In this document: positions 53,262-64,000 of the stretch, piece by piece
Position numbering within the stretch: the stretch's first letter is position 1
Layout of the letters: every line of letters starts with the position of its first letter
From: Polyodon spathula
Taxonomy: Eukaryota > Chordata > Actinopteri > Acipenseriformes > Polyodontidae
Reading direction: 5' to 3'
DNA length: 64,000 bases
NCBI RefSeq assembly: GCF_017654505.1
Contig: NC_054558.1
Coordinates: 6,920,798 to 6,984,797 of the forward strand
Notes under the pieces: model-generated
Databases searched by the model: none
Seen by the model: only the letters and a program-made list of their open reading frames with translations
Told to the model about the DNA's origin: nothing
Position numbers and translations under genes: made by a program

Positions 53262-53567
53262 CAGCTGTGGCCAAAAGTTTTGCATCAGCCTATAGAATTA
53301 ACTCATTTTTCTTCTTAAACCCAAATAAAACCTACTGAATAATGTTACGTTAACGAATTACACACCGCTTAGTAGATTTCCCATATACTTAACTAAAAAC
53401 GAACCTTTCTAAATCTAACATGACTACTATTATGGCTTCCGGTAAGTTTGTAGTTTCTATGAGTAGATGAAGTGAAATAAAATATCAAAATTCTGTTCAT
53501 ATAGGCTTTTTGTAATTATGCCTCAATTCTAACATTGTAGGTGATGCAACACCTTTGTCCATAGCTG
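53262..53567. mobile_element. Tc1/mariner-type MITE, 306 bp
   Basis: Terminal inverted repeats CAGCTGTGGCCAAAAGTTTT and (right end, reverse complement) CAGCTATGGACAAAGGTGTT, both then GCATCA, with 4 mismatches in 26. The left flank is TA, the Tc1/mariner target; the right flank is TG, a decayed TA. The interior has no transposase, so it is nonautonomous. Confidence 0.8.
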
Positions 53568-54760
53568 TGAGGGTGCAATAGTGTAGGAGCGATGTATATC
53601 ACTTTGTACCAAAATGTGTGTATCCAGTGTATTCAGTACCTTCCAACAATGTTAAACTGCATATACTCTATACATCCAGTGCAGGTTACGTCAGCAGCCA
53701 CACACAGGGCGTGTTAAAAGTCTGACGTGTTTCAATAGGCTCCAGAGTTGAGATTACAGCCGTATACCCTCCCACCATTACAGGACACCGCGTTCCTGTT
53801 GTTGCTTCCTGCCTTCTGATAATATCATTACTTACTGTTACTTCCTCGGTCGGTTTTATCATTGCAGTTTTCAGCTAAACTGCATTGGGGTGTGTGTTTG
53901 TTGGCGTTGTAGGTTCTGCAGCTCCCGTGTGTACTACTTTCACTGGGGACGTCTCCATGTGTGTCCACTGATTTTCCAATGTTAATATATCACTGCGTGG
54001 TGAGGGCTAATTTCGAGTGGAAGCCAGTGTTTGGTATGCTAAAGGTTAATATGCCAAGTCAGATGAGAATGTCCTTGATCTCCCCTAGATGGTAGTAAGC
54101 GCAGGACACCTGTTTTGCTGAGTGGTACATTTTAGAGGACTCGGTGATGTTTTTCCATCTGCCCAAGGTCCTGACAGCATGGCTCCATGTCTTTTGTTTA
54201 GTATTTGCACAGTTTCATCCACACTTGCACCTGTCAATCCAGCACCTACTTCCCACTGGGGCCAGTCAGCTCCGCCTCGTTGATTGAAAGCCATCTTCCA
54301 GTAAATTGTCCCAGCTTTAAAAAAAAAAAAAAAAAACACGTGGCATTGTTGCATAGGATTCATTGTTAGCTGCAGGTTGAAAACTGCTTCCCATAGACTT
54401 AGATGTAGCAGAATCACAGCTGCTTTTGCATGAGGCGTTTGAACGTTATAGCTTGGGAGCCACCTTACAGATTACTGGACTGAGCCGTGCCATGTGTTGT
54501 TTAAAGCCCTATTGTTACTAGTATGTTACTAACCTATACTATACCTTGTTGCTTATGCAATTCCATTAAACTGGAGTATGTTTTGAATATGCACTGAACC
54601 CTTATGCAATGTACCCCTAATGATATATGATATATGGCACTGACCTTAGTTTGAACCAAGAGACTAAATAATATAAATAGACCCATGACAGCCCAGTTCT
54701 TTAATTAAACATGAATGTGCATACACAATAGCATGCATAAATAGATAGATCATATATCTA

Positions 54761-54763
54761 GAT

Positions 54764-54814
<51 letters not shown>

Positions 54815-54825
54815 ATATATATATA

Positions 54826-54897
<72 letters not shown>
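54761..54897. repeat. Compound (TA)n-(CT)n-(TA)n array
   Basis: Two TA blocks flank a CT block of about 20 nt, preceded by GATA-like TAGATAGAT repeats. Confidence 0.95.
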
Positions 54898-54899
<2 letters not shown>

Positions 54900-55136
54900 G
54901 TAAGCTAGGTAATGGGTTTGAACAGCACATGAAGAGAAACCCATATAACTCTATTACACGCTGGGGATCACGGTACTGCTGACTCAGTGTGGTCTTTAGT
55001 ATTAAACCAGGAGATTAATTTTACCCCATGCTAAGCTTTAGAAATATACCCTGTAAACCTGGCTGTTGGCTGCTACACAGTCAAATCGTTTCTTCATTAT
55101 AATCCCCTATGAATCTAATCCGTGCATCCAGTATAC

Positions 55137-55171
<35 letters not shown>

Positions 55172-55185
55172 ATATATCCTGGACC

Positions 55186-55510
55186 CTTTATTAGGACCTG
55201 TAGCTAATATCGGATTGGGCCTCTGTTTTCCCAGATCACAGCCTTGGCCCAATGTGGCATAGACTCCGCAAGCTGCTGGTAGGTGTCTCGAGGGGTGCTA
55301 ATGCATTCAATCATTAATATTTCACACAATTGGTACAGAGGCAGGAAGAGGATCCTGATGCCAGATGTGTCGTTCAAGCTCTTCCCAAACATGCTCAGAT
55401 GGATTGCGGTGTCCGCGGAAGACGTCTGAAGTCTCTGTTATGATCCTCAAACCATTTGTGTGCGGTTCTTGCATGGTGGATGGGGGCATTGTCGTCTTGG
55501 AAACAAAACC
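55186..55510 (-). pseudogene. Tc1-like transposase remnant (C-terminal part)
   Basis: On the minus strand the frames give FQDDNAPIHHARTAHKWFED (catalytic DDE-type block), then after frameshifts EHVWEELERHIW, and finally YQQLAESMPHWAKAV and IRY-stop at 55204. This order is that of the C-terminal half of a Tc1-type DDE transposase. The PDLNPIE block is broken by indels and the N-terminal half is missing. AATAAAGGGTCC past the stop resembles the approach to a Tc1 terminal repeat. Not functional. Confidence 0.85.
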
Positions 55511-58500
55511 AGTGTTTTCTGAAAAAATAGCACACTGACTGATGCTGGTTCCGTGGTCATGAAATCAATTCCAAATTTCAACTTCCATTCCATTTGAATC
55601 AATTCCAGTTCCAATTCCATAGAAAAGCATTGCAGAGCTCAGAGAGGTGTGGCAAACCGTGGTCAACACATAATATAACCGTGAGAAAAGCATAGGAAAA
55701 CTGCAAAATGACAGGGGCAAACTTTTCTGCTGCTTTTCCTACAGTGTAATTGTGTCCTTGCATTCCTTTTTGTTTTATTAAGATTTGATCTTTGCTTCTG
55801 TTTCCCGGAACACCAGGAACTCCACTCCCCAAGCGTACCAAGCCCTGGAGCAATTGCTTTGGTTTATATTAGGTTTTGTTATCAATCAGTCTTTGAAGTT
55901 ACGGGTGAACAGTTGCTATCTTTGAAGACGGCTTTTATCTTGGGCCTAAGCAAAGCATATAGATGGAGGTGTGGATAGAAGCTGTATAACCCGTTCTAAT
56001 GTAACAGCCACTCCCGGGGCTGACTTCTTGGACAAGTGACTTCTTGGACTTCTTGATGAGTGTCACAATGCAATAGTATCCAGCTGTATGTTATGTCATC
56101 TTATATTATATTATTTTATAATAGTATTCGAGCAGAGATTCTGAAAAGATGTCCTTTATTGAGACTGAGGGTAAATGATTTCTATTGCAACCTCCCTAGT
56201 GAGGTTCTTTGTTGGTACAGGGATACAACAATGTGGCTTTAGAGATTATTTTAATAAAGTTTTTTTTTGTGTGTGTGTGTATGTAAGTATATATAGTGCA
56301 TGGTATAGGAGACTTGTTTATATACCAAACAACTGTTGTTATGACAACAACAGGCAGAAGTTACACGCCACAGAAGGACATAATGCACGGATGGGAAGTC
56401 ATGTGACCCACCCTGGAGGTCAAGCTTCTGCTGCTCTTAAGGCAGTACTCAGAGTTCTTTTAGAGAGGAGAGGCGAGATAGACGACAGCAAGAGAGTGAC
56501 ACAAACAAGTTTTACTGTAGTTTCCTGCTGCAGCAAAAAGTAAATGCCAGAAATCCACCCACCTCCTCCCCCTAGATCTGCAATGCATTATTCCTTTCAT
56601 TAAAAAAAGTGCCACAGGAATATGTCAAACCGCTTCACCAGTGGCTTATAGTTACCGTAATTGCCCTTGTGCTAACATAGCCCCTTAGTACAGAACTGTG
56701 TCATGCATTGCCATTGATTGCAGTGCCCCTGTATTGGCAATGAAGAGCATTTTATTTTTTGTTCCAACAAAGAAGTACTGTAGATTGTTGTTTGAAATCT
56801 GCATCACTCCCCTGTGTGCACAATGTACAGCGCTCACAGGTGTTTGAAACTCAAGTAGTCTAAGCGACGGTACTTGCGCTCTGTTGCACACTGAACTGCA
56901 GTTCACATTACAAAAAAAGAGAATCAATTAAAACAAAAGCCGGCTGGTCTGTATTAATGAGCCGAACTGGGGGTGTAACAGCTGTTGGCCTTACATGTAT
57001 AAACTGGCTCTACTGCAGATCACTTTCATTTTAGGGATGGTAAAGATGGGGTGGTTGGTAGCTGGATAGAAATACCTGCAGGATTGATTTAAAAGAGTGG
57101 CGGTCTACTGCTTTTACAACAAGCCCCAATGGACAGTATGTAATTCACTTCCCCACGTTCTCTTTGGGAGTCTTTTTCAGAAAGCCATTTCTGCTGGAAT
57201 AGTTAGCGAGCATGAAAAACAACTACCTGTGTGGAAATGACAATAGAGAATTATAGAAAGCACACATTGTAGGATACTGCAAAGAAAAGGTAGACACTTA
57301 AGAGTTCCAAAGGTCATGTAGACGAGTGTACGGTGTAGCCGAACCTCTGTGGATGTCTGGGTGTTCGTGCGTGTCCCTACGTCTGCCTCTACTCATCTCT
57401 GATCACATATGGAGCCCGGCAGGCTGTGTTTCCGAGCTTGGCAGGTGTGAATGAAAGGAATAGAAAAAAAAATCAGAGCAGGAGCGCAGAGGAGTCATCA
57501 GATTTGAATGTGGCAGGCAGGGATGGAGACAGTCTATTAATCATTTCTGCTGGGACTCGAAAGCCCGAAGGACTCAAGTTTTCTATGTTGTCCAGTGATG
57601 GAAATCCCACACTGATCTAACTTTATTTCAGGGAGAAAAACATTTCAACATAGACTGTCAAAAAAAAAAAAAAAACACATACAAAATAAGAATAGACCAA
57701 CAACAAATTCAACAACTTGGAACCTGCAACAATTACCTTAGCACTAGCCCTAACCCAAACCCTAACCCTGGCATTAACCCTTAAAGACAATGTCCATGGC
57801 AAATCTGTCATACATATTTTTTTTTCACTACCAGTATTGTTTGAGGTATAATAAAAAATATATCAGTATATACATCAAGTTTGTTTTGTGTAATAGTTGT
57901 AATTATCTCTTATGGTATGTACTGTATAAAGTGTTTGTAAGCTTGGATATTTCACAGAGGCTGTGAAACATCAACTACAATGGTCTTAACCCACAGCAGA
58001 CAGGGTCAAATACACACATAGCAACTTTTTGGAAGTCGTGCTTAGTTGAAGGAGCAGGAAATACAGAGCGCAGTTTTAACATTTTTCATTTAAGTTTTCA
58101 ATTTTTACTGCCCCCCCCCCCCTTTTGAAAAGATGGTTTGTGGCTGCCATATAATGTTTGCATGTTAATTTGAATCCATGTTACTCTTTACAAGATAAGA
58201 TGTAACATTTTGTGAATTGGACTTTCTGTTTGACAGAAAGTAACATAATGCTGTAGAAGTCTTTCTGTAGAGGCTGTGATGTGATGCATGCTTCATATTC
58301 TAGCACAAACGCACACATCTAGTAAAGATTCACCTCTCTGTGGCTGCGACATGTTTCCTTTTTGCAGTTATAGAAACAAAAATACAAAGAAATAATTTCT
58401 CTCTACGGAGAGGCAAGAAGGAAGGGAAATATATGTCACAATAATCTTGTAATTGAACACAGCTGTTATCCAATTCCTCTGCTGTAGAGAAAAGAGAACT

Positions 58501-59044
58501 GAGATCAGGTCATAGGCTTCTGTGGTTAGCGCTACAGCTGGAAGCTGGGACTATGTTAGGCTCTTACAGCACTAAGTGTTTGGTTTGATCTAGCCTACTG
58601 GGGCGTACCACAGCTTGATTTTTACAGCATCAGTGTTTCTGTTAAAATGCTGAGTTTGGCCAAGTTTGCATTTTGTCTTTATTCTAATTGCAAGTGCACA
58701 TGCTTGCAATGATCTTTGTGTTGCCTTGTAGTTTGCACAGTTTGTGTAATGCCTGTGTTATCGCAGGTCACTAATTGTAATTAGCGTGTACCGGCATGTC
58801 AGAATGTGCATCGGTGAGTGTGTGTGTGTGTGAGCGGCTGTGTGCCTGTCACTGGGGCAGGGAGACAGATGCATGAACTCACCACGGTCTTGTGTTGATT
58901 ACTGCTTAATAAGGTAACAGATGGCCGCATCACATTCTGTGAGCCTCTCCTTGGGGTCAAGATCAATCGATGGCGTGGAATTCCAGCACTCCAGGATGTT
59001 ACAGTACAGCACACACAATTACACCATCACAGCACATGTGACAG

Positions 59045-59045
<1 letters not shown>

Positions 59046-59119
<74 letters not shown>
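59046..59119 (+). repeat. (CT)n microsatellite
   Basis: About 37 perfect CT units. Confidence 0.96.
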
Positions 59120-59123
<4 letters not shown>

Positions 59124-61488
59124 GAGCAAGCACAGGTTTAGTGGAAGTGTGAATGTATTGTTAAAATTCAGTTTGAGGTTAAGAGATTATCTGCTGACAT
59201 GTGTTAGCAGGGGTGCGCTGTTATCTTAAGGAACAGCAGGTTCAGTCCCTGCCGTGGGTGCTTGTCCTGCCTCAGGTGTAATGCACACAGTGATTTCATT
59301 GGATGACCAGGGGTCAGCTCCCTGTCTCCTTGAATGGTGGTGGTAGGTTTGTCTGGTGTTGCCAGGCAGTTTTGTGTTTAAATGTGAGCTTCAAGTTCTA
59401 GGTACAGGTGCACACAGTATGAATTTATTTCCGTGATTGTAATGTCTCAATTTGTGTTCACGTCTCACGTGATAGAGAGAGTATGCAGCAGTTTGTGTCT
59501 GTATTTGCTTGAAAACATTGAATGCATTTAATAGTTAAGCTTCCTAGTTCTCGTTGCTCGTGTCTGAATGGAGTTTTCAATAGTACATCTGTAGGACTCC
59601 TAATGATAGTGAAGTGCTTAGAAAGTTAAAGAATGTAGGACAGCTTTTACCAAAGATCTTCAGTATTAATTCACTGGTATGAGGCTGCCAGTAGCTAGTT
59701 GCACATTGGTAACATTTCTATATTTTGACATACCAAGTGCATCACAGTGACTTGAACAGTCATACAATGTCAGCGCCACTGTGCAAAGTGGAAAATCATT
59801 TTTTCTTGGCTTCAAAAACTGCACACATTCTGCCATTGTTTATTTGAAGGCAAGCAGTGCTGCATGGTGTATTTAATGAACACAGATTGACAGTCTTCCA
59901 CATGCAGGAATGATTGAGCTCTATTAAAATAGCATTTGGAAAGACTGTCTTAATAGAAATATCTTCTACTTCAGTGGATGCTGTGCTTCCTGCATTTCCA
60001 GCTCTCGTTCTCTGTGCATGTGTGTGCGCTAGTGTGTGTGTGTTTGTGTGTATGTGTCCGATCAATATCTCTCGGCTCTAGGTAGGATGGAGTTTGTATG
60101 CATGTGTGTGGGTGTGTGAGTGAGCGAGCCTGTATCAGATCAGTGCCTTGATTTCGTTCAGCTCTGGGAATGAATGCAGAAGTGCGCAGAATGAGCTGTA
60201 AGCCCTGTGGCTGAGATGTTGGGATTCTGTTTGGAGTCATTTATTATTTAACAACGCCAACACGCTGCCTCTGAAACACACTCTTTGATTTTCATAAATT
60301 AAATTACCTACAGAGCTTCATGTGTGGATTGCTCAAACCCCCTCAAAGGAGAGAGCGAGAGAGCGAGGGGGGGGGGGGGGAGAGACTGGAGAAGCTGTAG
60401 GCTTCCCTACAGCTTTCCCTACTGCCTGTTTGTATATGCATGATCTTTCCCCTGGTGCTATGCCATACCTATGCTTTTACCATGGCAAACGCCTAGAAGA
60501 GTGAAAACACTCGGATCCCAACCTCATGAGCACTGGCAATGGAATGGATCTGGAAGATTGCACAGCAGTTCTGATGCAGTAGCACACAGGTATCAACCAT
60601 GGATTACTGATATGTATTGGTTTCAATGTGATACCATTGGTACACTAACAGGTGCCGTTGTACCACTCTGGTACAGTGCTTTCATTGCAGCTGCAGAGGG
60701 AGTTATGCGGACTGTGTGTGTTGGTCAAAGAGGTGGGCTTCCAGCTGGATTATACTTTCTCTGATATCATAGCTTCACTCTAATCATAGCTCCAGTTGTT
60801 AATTAACTGTAGACTATCTGGGAGCAGTCAGATAGAGCTATCATAGTGTGGAAAAACTATTGACTTTCCTCCACAAAACAAATGACAGGGTGTGGCCACA
60901 GTATATCAGGCCATGCACAGTTAGTTATCAGTGCATTGGATTGAAGAACATATGAATCTTTACCATTGGTGCCCTCTATCCCCGATCTCAAGCTCTGCGG
61001 CCTGGGCAGTGGACCAGTTGTGAGAGATGGGTGCGAGGCAACATGGATCAGGCCTGATTTGCATTCAAAAGAGGATTACCGAGGAATCAACCAAAACATT
61101 CTGCTAGCTGCTTAGAGGACTTTAAGCAGCTTCACTCGGGGAGGGAATAAAGCTGGCATTAGCTCCTCACCTGTGCCCCTCTTCCTGGGAGAGAAAGAGG
61201 GGGCACACTGCATAAAACCACCCTCAACCAACTGATTGTGCACAGCCATGCAGTTGCACTGCAACGGCATTGCAGCAGTTCAAATAGTCAGACTTCAAGA
61301 TTTCACCAATTCTCACCAGTAATTCATTGCTGTAACATCACTACCAGTGTGTTACCATGTCTTTGAAATATTTGCTTTAAATCCATGGTGTTGTCGCTGG
61401 TGGTAAAGCTGACAGCAGTCTTATTTTCTATACAGTGTTCGATGTTTGCATCAGCATATTGCCCAGTAATTTTAAACTAAATATTCAC

Positions 61489-61520
<32 letters not shown>

Positions 61521-61555
61521 TGTGTGTGTGTGTGTGTAAAAAAATATATATATAT
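61489..61555. repeat. (TA)n-(TG)n-(TA)n array
   Basis: TA units, then TG units with one interruption, an A run, then TA units. Confidence 0.9.
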
Positions 61556-62719
61556 GGTAAGATTCAGAAGGCTCTGAATCATGACTGACTATGTAGAGAA
61601 CATCAGTACTGTTTGCTAAAAACAGATGCAGTTAAAAAAATAAAGGGACGACTCCAGCATAATGCGTTACATTTAAATGCCTGTGACATTTTTGGATGTC
61701 TGCTTTTTACCTAACCATAGTCCTTAATCTTTGAGCACTAGACCACACTGTCTTCCATTCCCCATGCAGGGGCTGCACTTTCTCCTTCCCTGTCAATCAA
61801 CTCTAGTCACAAGGTCACTCTTCTATCTTCCAGTTCTCACTTCTTATCGCAAGCCTACACTTCCCTGTCCCTCTGCTCTAATCACCCAGTCACATAGCTT
61901 CCCTCTCCGTCAGACCTATGCACTGGGCCACACTGCTTTATCTGGTTGTCTTGGCTTTACGCAGTGACGTTGGTTGAAGTCCCAGTTGCTGTCTTGTATA
62001 CAAGGTGATTGTGCTCCATTGCAGCTCTGCCAGAGAGCACAGAGAGGATGCTGGGCTATTCTCTGGAGGACTTGAGGCTGCAATTAGAATTGGGGAAAGC
62101 CTCTCAAGTGGCCTGGCGGGCTGCCAAATGTCTCGGCTCTTTGCTTCGACAGGGGGTAGGCTGGGAACAGGAATCCCTGACGGGCTCTTTCAGGAATGCT
62201 TGTGCACTCTGCATTTTGTCTGTCCGAATTGTCTCGGAGGGAGGGGCTTTCATTATATGGCAGACTCCACATCCAATCAGAGATCTCCAAGGAGGGTCTG
62301 CTTACTTTGCAGGATTAAACTTGGTCAGAACTGCCCGGAAATAACTCCCAGCTCTTAACACACCAGCAAAGAGTCATTTGTATTATCTTTTAATACTTGT
62401 TAATAACTCAAGCAGGTTTGAGGCCAGTTTCTGGCTAGTTAACTTCCCAGTAAGTACATATGGCAAATAAATAATGACATGTTTTTTCTCCTTTTTTATA
62501 TAATTTACTACTCCACTCATTGCTCCCCTATTGTCTCTTGTCCTGAAATGTATAATTGTATCAATTTATATCCTATATTTAAAAATTAATGTCCATTTTT
62601 TATAGAATGATCAGCAAAATGCAGACAAGATGAATCTGTGTTTTACTGTACTGTCAAAGTATTATTGGGCTTTTATACATCTTTAACTCACAACTGGTAC
62701 AGCAGTATAACCTACAAAG

Positions 62720-63100
62720 TCTGCTGCCGGCCTTCTCTTTTCCCTTCCTCGTTTCTCCCACGCTACACCACTGAGCTGCTCCCTCCACTGGCTCCCGGTC
62801 GCCACCCACACCCAGTTAAAAACTCTTATACTCTCCTATCACTGCCTCAACCTTTCTGCTCTCTCCTATATCCAGATTATTATTTCTCCCTACACCGCCT
62901 CCGCTTCCAGAGCCCGCTCCTTCTCCACCCTCGCCCCTCGGTGGTGGCACGATCTACCCACGCATATCAGGACTGCTCAGTCCCTGACCACCTTCCAGCA
63001 CCTCCTCAAGACACACCTGCTCAAACAGCATCTGTAAACCACAACTCTCCACTATACTGAACTATATGGCACCCAATTGTACCAGTACTTGCATCAGCTT
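62720..63100 (+). pseudogene. L2/CR1-type LINE ORF2 3' end, 5'-truncated
   Basis: Translation of 62786-63037 gives HWLPVATHTQLKTLILSYH, then SPYTASASRARSFSTLAP, and finally SLTTFQHLLKTHLLKQHL-stop. HWLPV, a tyrosine-rich stretch, S/R-rich block and final TFKxxLKTHLF-like segment are the hallmark ending of L2/CR1-clade reverse transcriptase ORFs. Upstream TTELLPPL is in another frame, so a small deletion has broken the frame. Only the 3' end survives. Confidence 0.85.
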
Positions 63101-64000
63101 GTACTTGCACTGAACTGCTTAAAATTTTGCCATTTTCTACTACTGCTCTTAATTATAACTAGTTTCTGTCACTTGCAAGCCTGGCTACTCACAGACGCCA
63201 TCTCCTTGGTTAATCATTTGCTTTGCCATGTGTCAGATGAATTACCCCTGTCTTTCTTCCTGCTACTGTCCAGCATTCAATCGAATCTTAACCCGCTGAG
63301 AGCTGCTCCCCTTGGTATAGAAACACTCAAATTTTGAAGGTCACTGGATGTAGTAAGAATTCTTGATAATGTTTCTAAACCCCATTTTACAAACCTCTTG
63401 TTAGCATTAAAGCCATCCTAATAACAATTGAACCCTTTTCCAGCTCCAACACTGAAGCCAGCAATCTCTTGGCCTCAGTGCAGGATTCTTGCTCCACCAG
63501 GTAGTAAACAGTTGAATCTATTCTCCAACCTACATCTGGACAACGTTTGGATGCAAAGCAATTTGGAACTGAGATTTCTTTAGTGACTGCGTGCAGGCAG
63601 AGAGGGAGCGAGGCAGAGTAGAATGGAAAGATCAGCATTATGGAGCCCTTGTGTCTGGCTGATTTCAGTGGAATTTAACAATTTATCACGCTGATTAAAG
63701 TTGACATTTAGCAGAGATCCTCCTATCCTCTCACTGAGGTCAGCTCCTTAAAGGGCAGACCCTGCTCCCCTCACAGTCTCCACAGTCACTTCTGGCGTGT
63801 TTATCTTTGATTCCGTTGCTGTTATTTCACGGCGGCGCCAGAGAACATTTATTATTTTATTTAATCTTTTCGTTTGCATGAGTCACGTTGAAGGAATCGC
63901 TGTGCCTGTTCCAGTGGAAGGACAAGTGTCACCAGTGGGGATTGTTTCCAAGACCTTGATCACACACTGCAAATAAGAACCTTACTGCTTGAGCTAAAGT

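Larger units (their letters stand above)
52101..64000. other. Upstream / intergenic region with transposon remnants
   Basis: No coding exon recognised. It holds a Tc1/mariner-type MITE (53262-53567), a TA/CT compound array (54761-54897), a Tc1-like transposase remnant (55186-55510), a CT array (59046-59119), a TA/TG array near 61490-61555 and a LINE 3' end (62720-63100). Whether it is upstream intron or intergenic depends on the true promoter. Confidence 0.5.

Noticed and set aside
62005..62358. Two overlapping plus-strand frames of 111 and 117 codons
   Set aside because: No family resemblance that I recognise, no conserved motif, and overlapping alternatives in two frames argue against coding.

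Overview
The window is vertebrate genomic DNA, most likely from a ray-finned fish. The grounds are a multi-exon vertebrate gene with canonical GT-AG introns, an L2/CR1-type LINE tail, a Tc1-like transposase remnant, a CORE-SINE-like element, a second tRNA-derived SINE, several MITEs and many long CT/GA and TA microsatellites. Introns of several kilobases are looser than in most teleosts, so a non-teleost lineage (sturgeon, paddlefish, gar or bowfin type) is plausible. That placement is inference.

The only gene I can support lies on the minus strand. It is a plasma-membrane Ca2+-transporting ATPase (PMCA, P2B-type), best matched to ATP2B4. I rebuilt 20 coding exons for the long 'b' form plus one alternative C-terminal exon, from the ATG at 32182 down to the TGA at 6980. 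Every junction is GT-AG and in phase. The conceptual b-form is 1205 aa. It has the phosphorylated Asp (D466), TGES, PEGLP, KGAS and TGDGTND motifs, ten membrane segments, a split calmodulin-binding region and a C-terminal ETSV PDZ ligand. The 36-nt site-A exon, the N-terminus and the ETSV end favour ATP2B4 over ATP2B1-3.

Layout: 1-6979 is downstream or 3'UTR sequence with TA, GAAA and GA arrays and a 33-nt C run. 6980-14138 holds the terminal exon, the alternative site-C exon and exon 19. 14227-21464 holds the catalytic core in closely spaced exons. 23214-26895 holds site A, the actuator domain and M1-M2. 31987-32580 is the first coding exon with probable 5'UTR. 32581-64000 has no coding exon. 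It probably holds a large 5' intron, a CpG-richer promoter candidate near 50.8-52.1 kb, and repeats: a 1.2-kb inverted-repeat structure, MITEs, a Tc1 remnant and a LINE tail.

Site C is the main regulated feature. Skipping exon 20 gives the ETSV-ending b-form. Using its distal donor (220 nt) gives an a-form whose reading frame stops one codon after the junction. Using an internal in-frame donor (117 nt) inserts 39 aa and keeps ETSV. A long CT array sits in the polypyrimidine tract directly upstream of this exon. I saw no clear previously undescribed multi-gene system. The most unusual structures are the near-perfect 98-bp inverted arms about 1 kb apart (42487-43691) and several unassigned small inverted-repeat elements.
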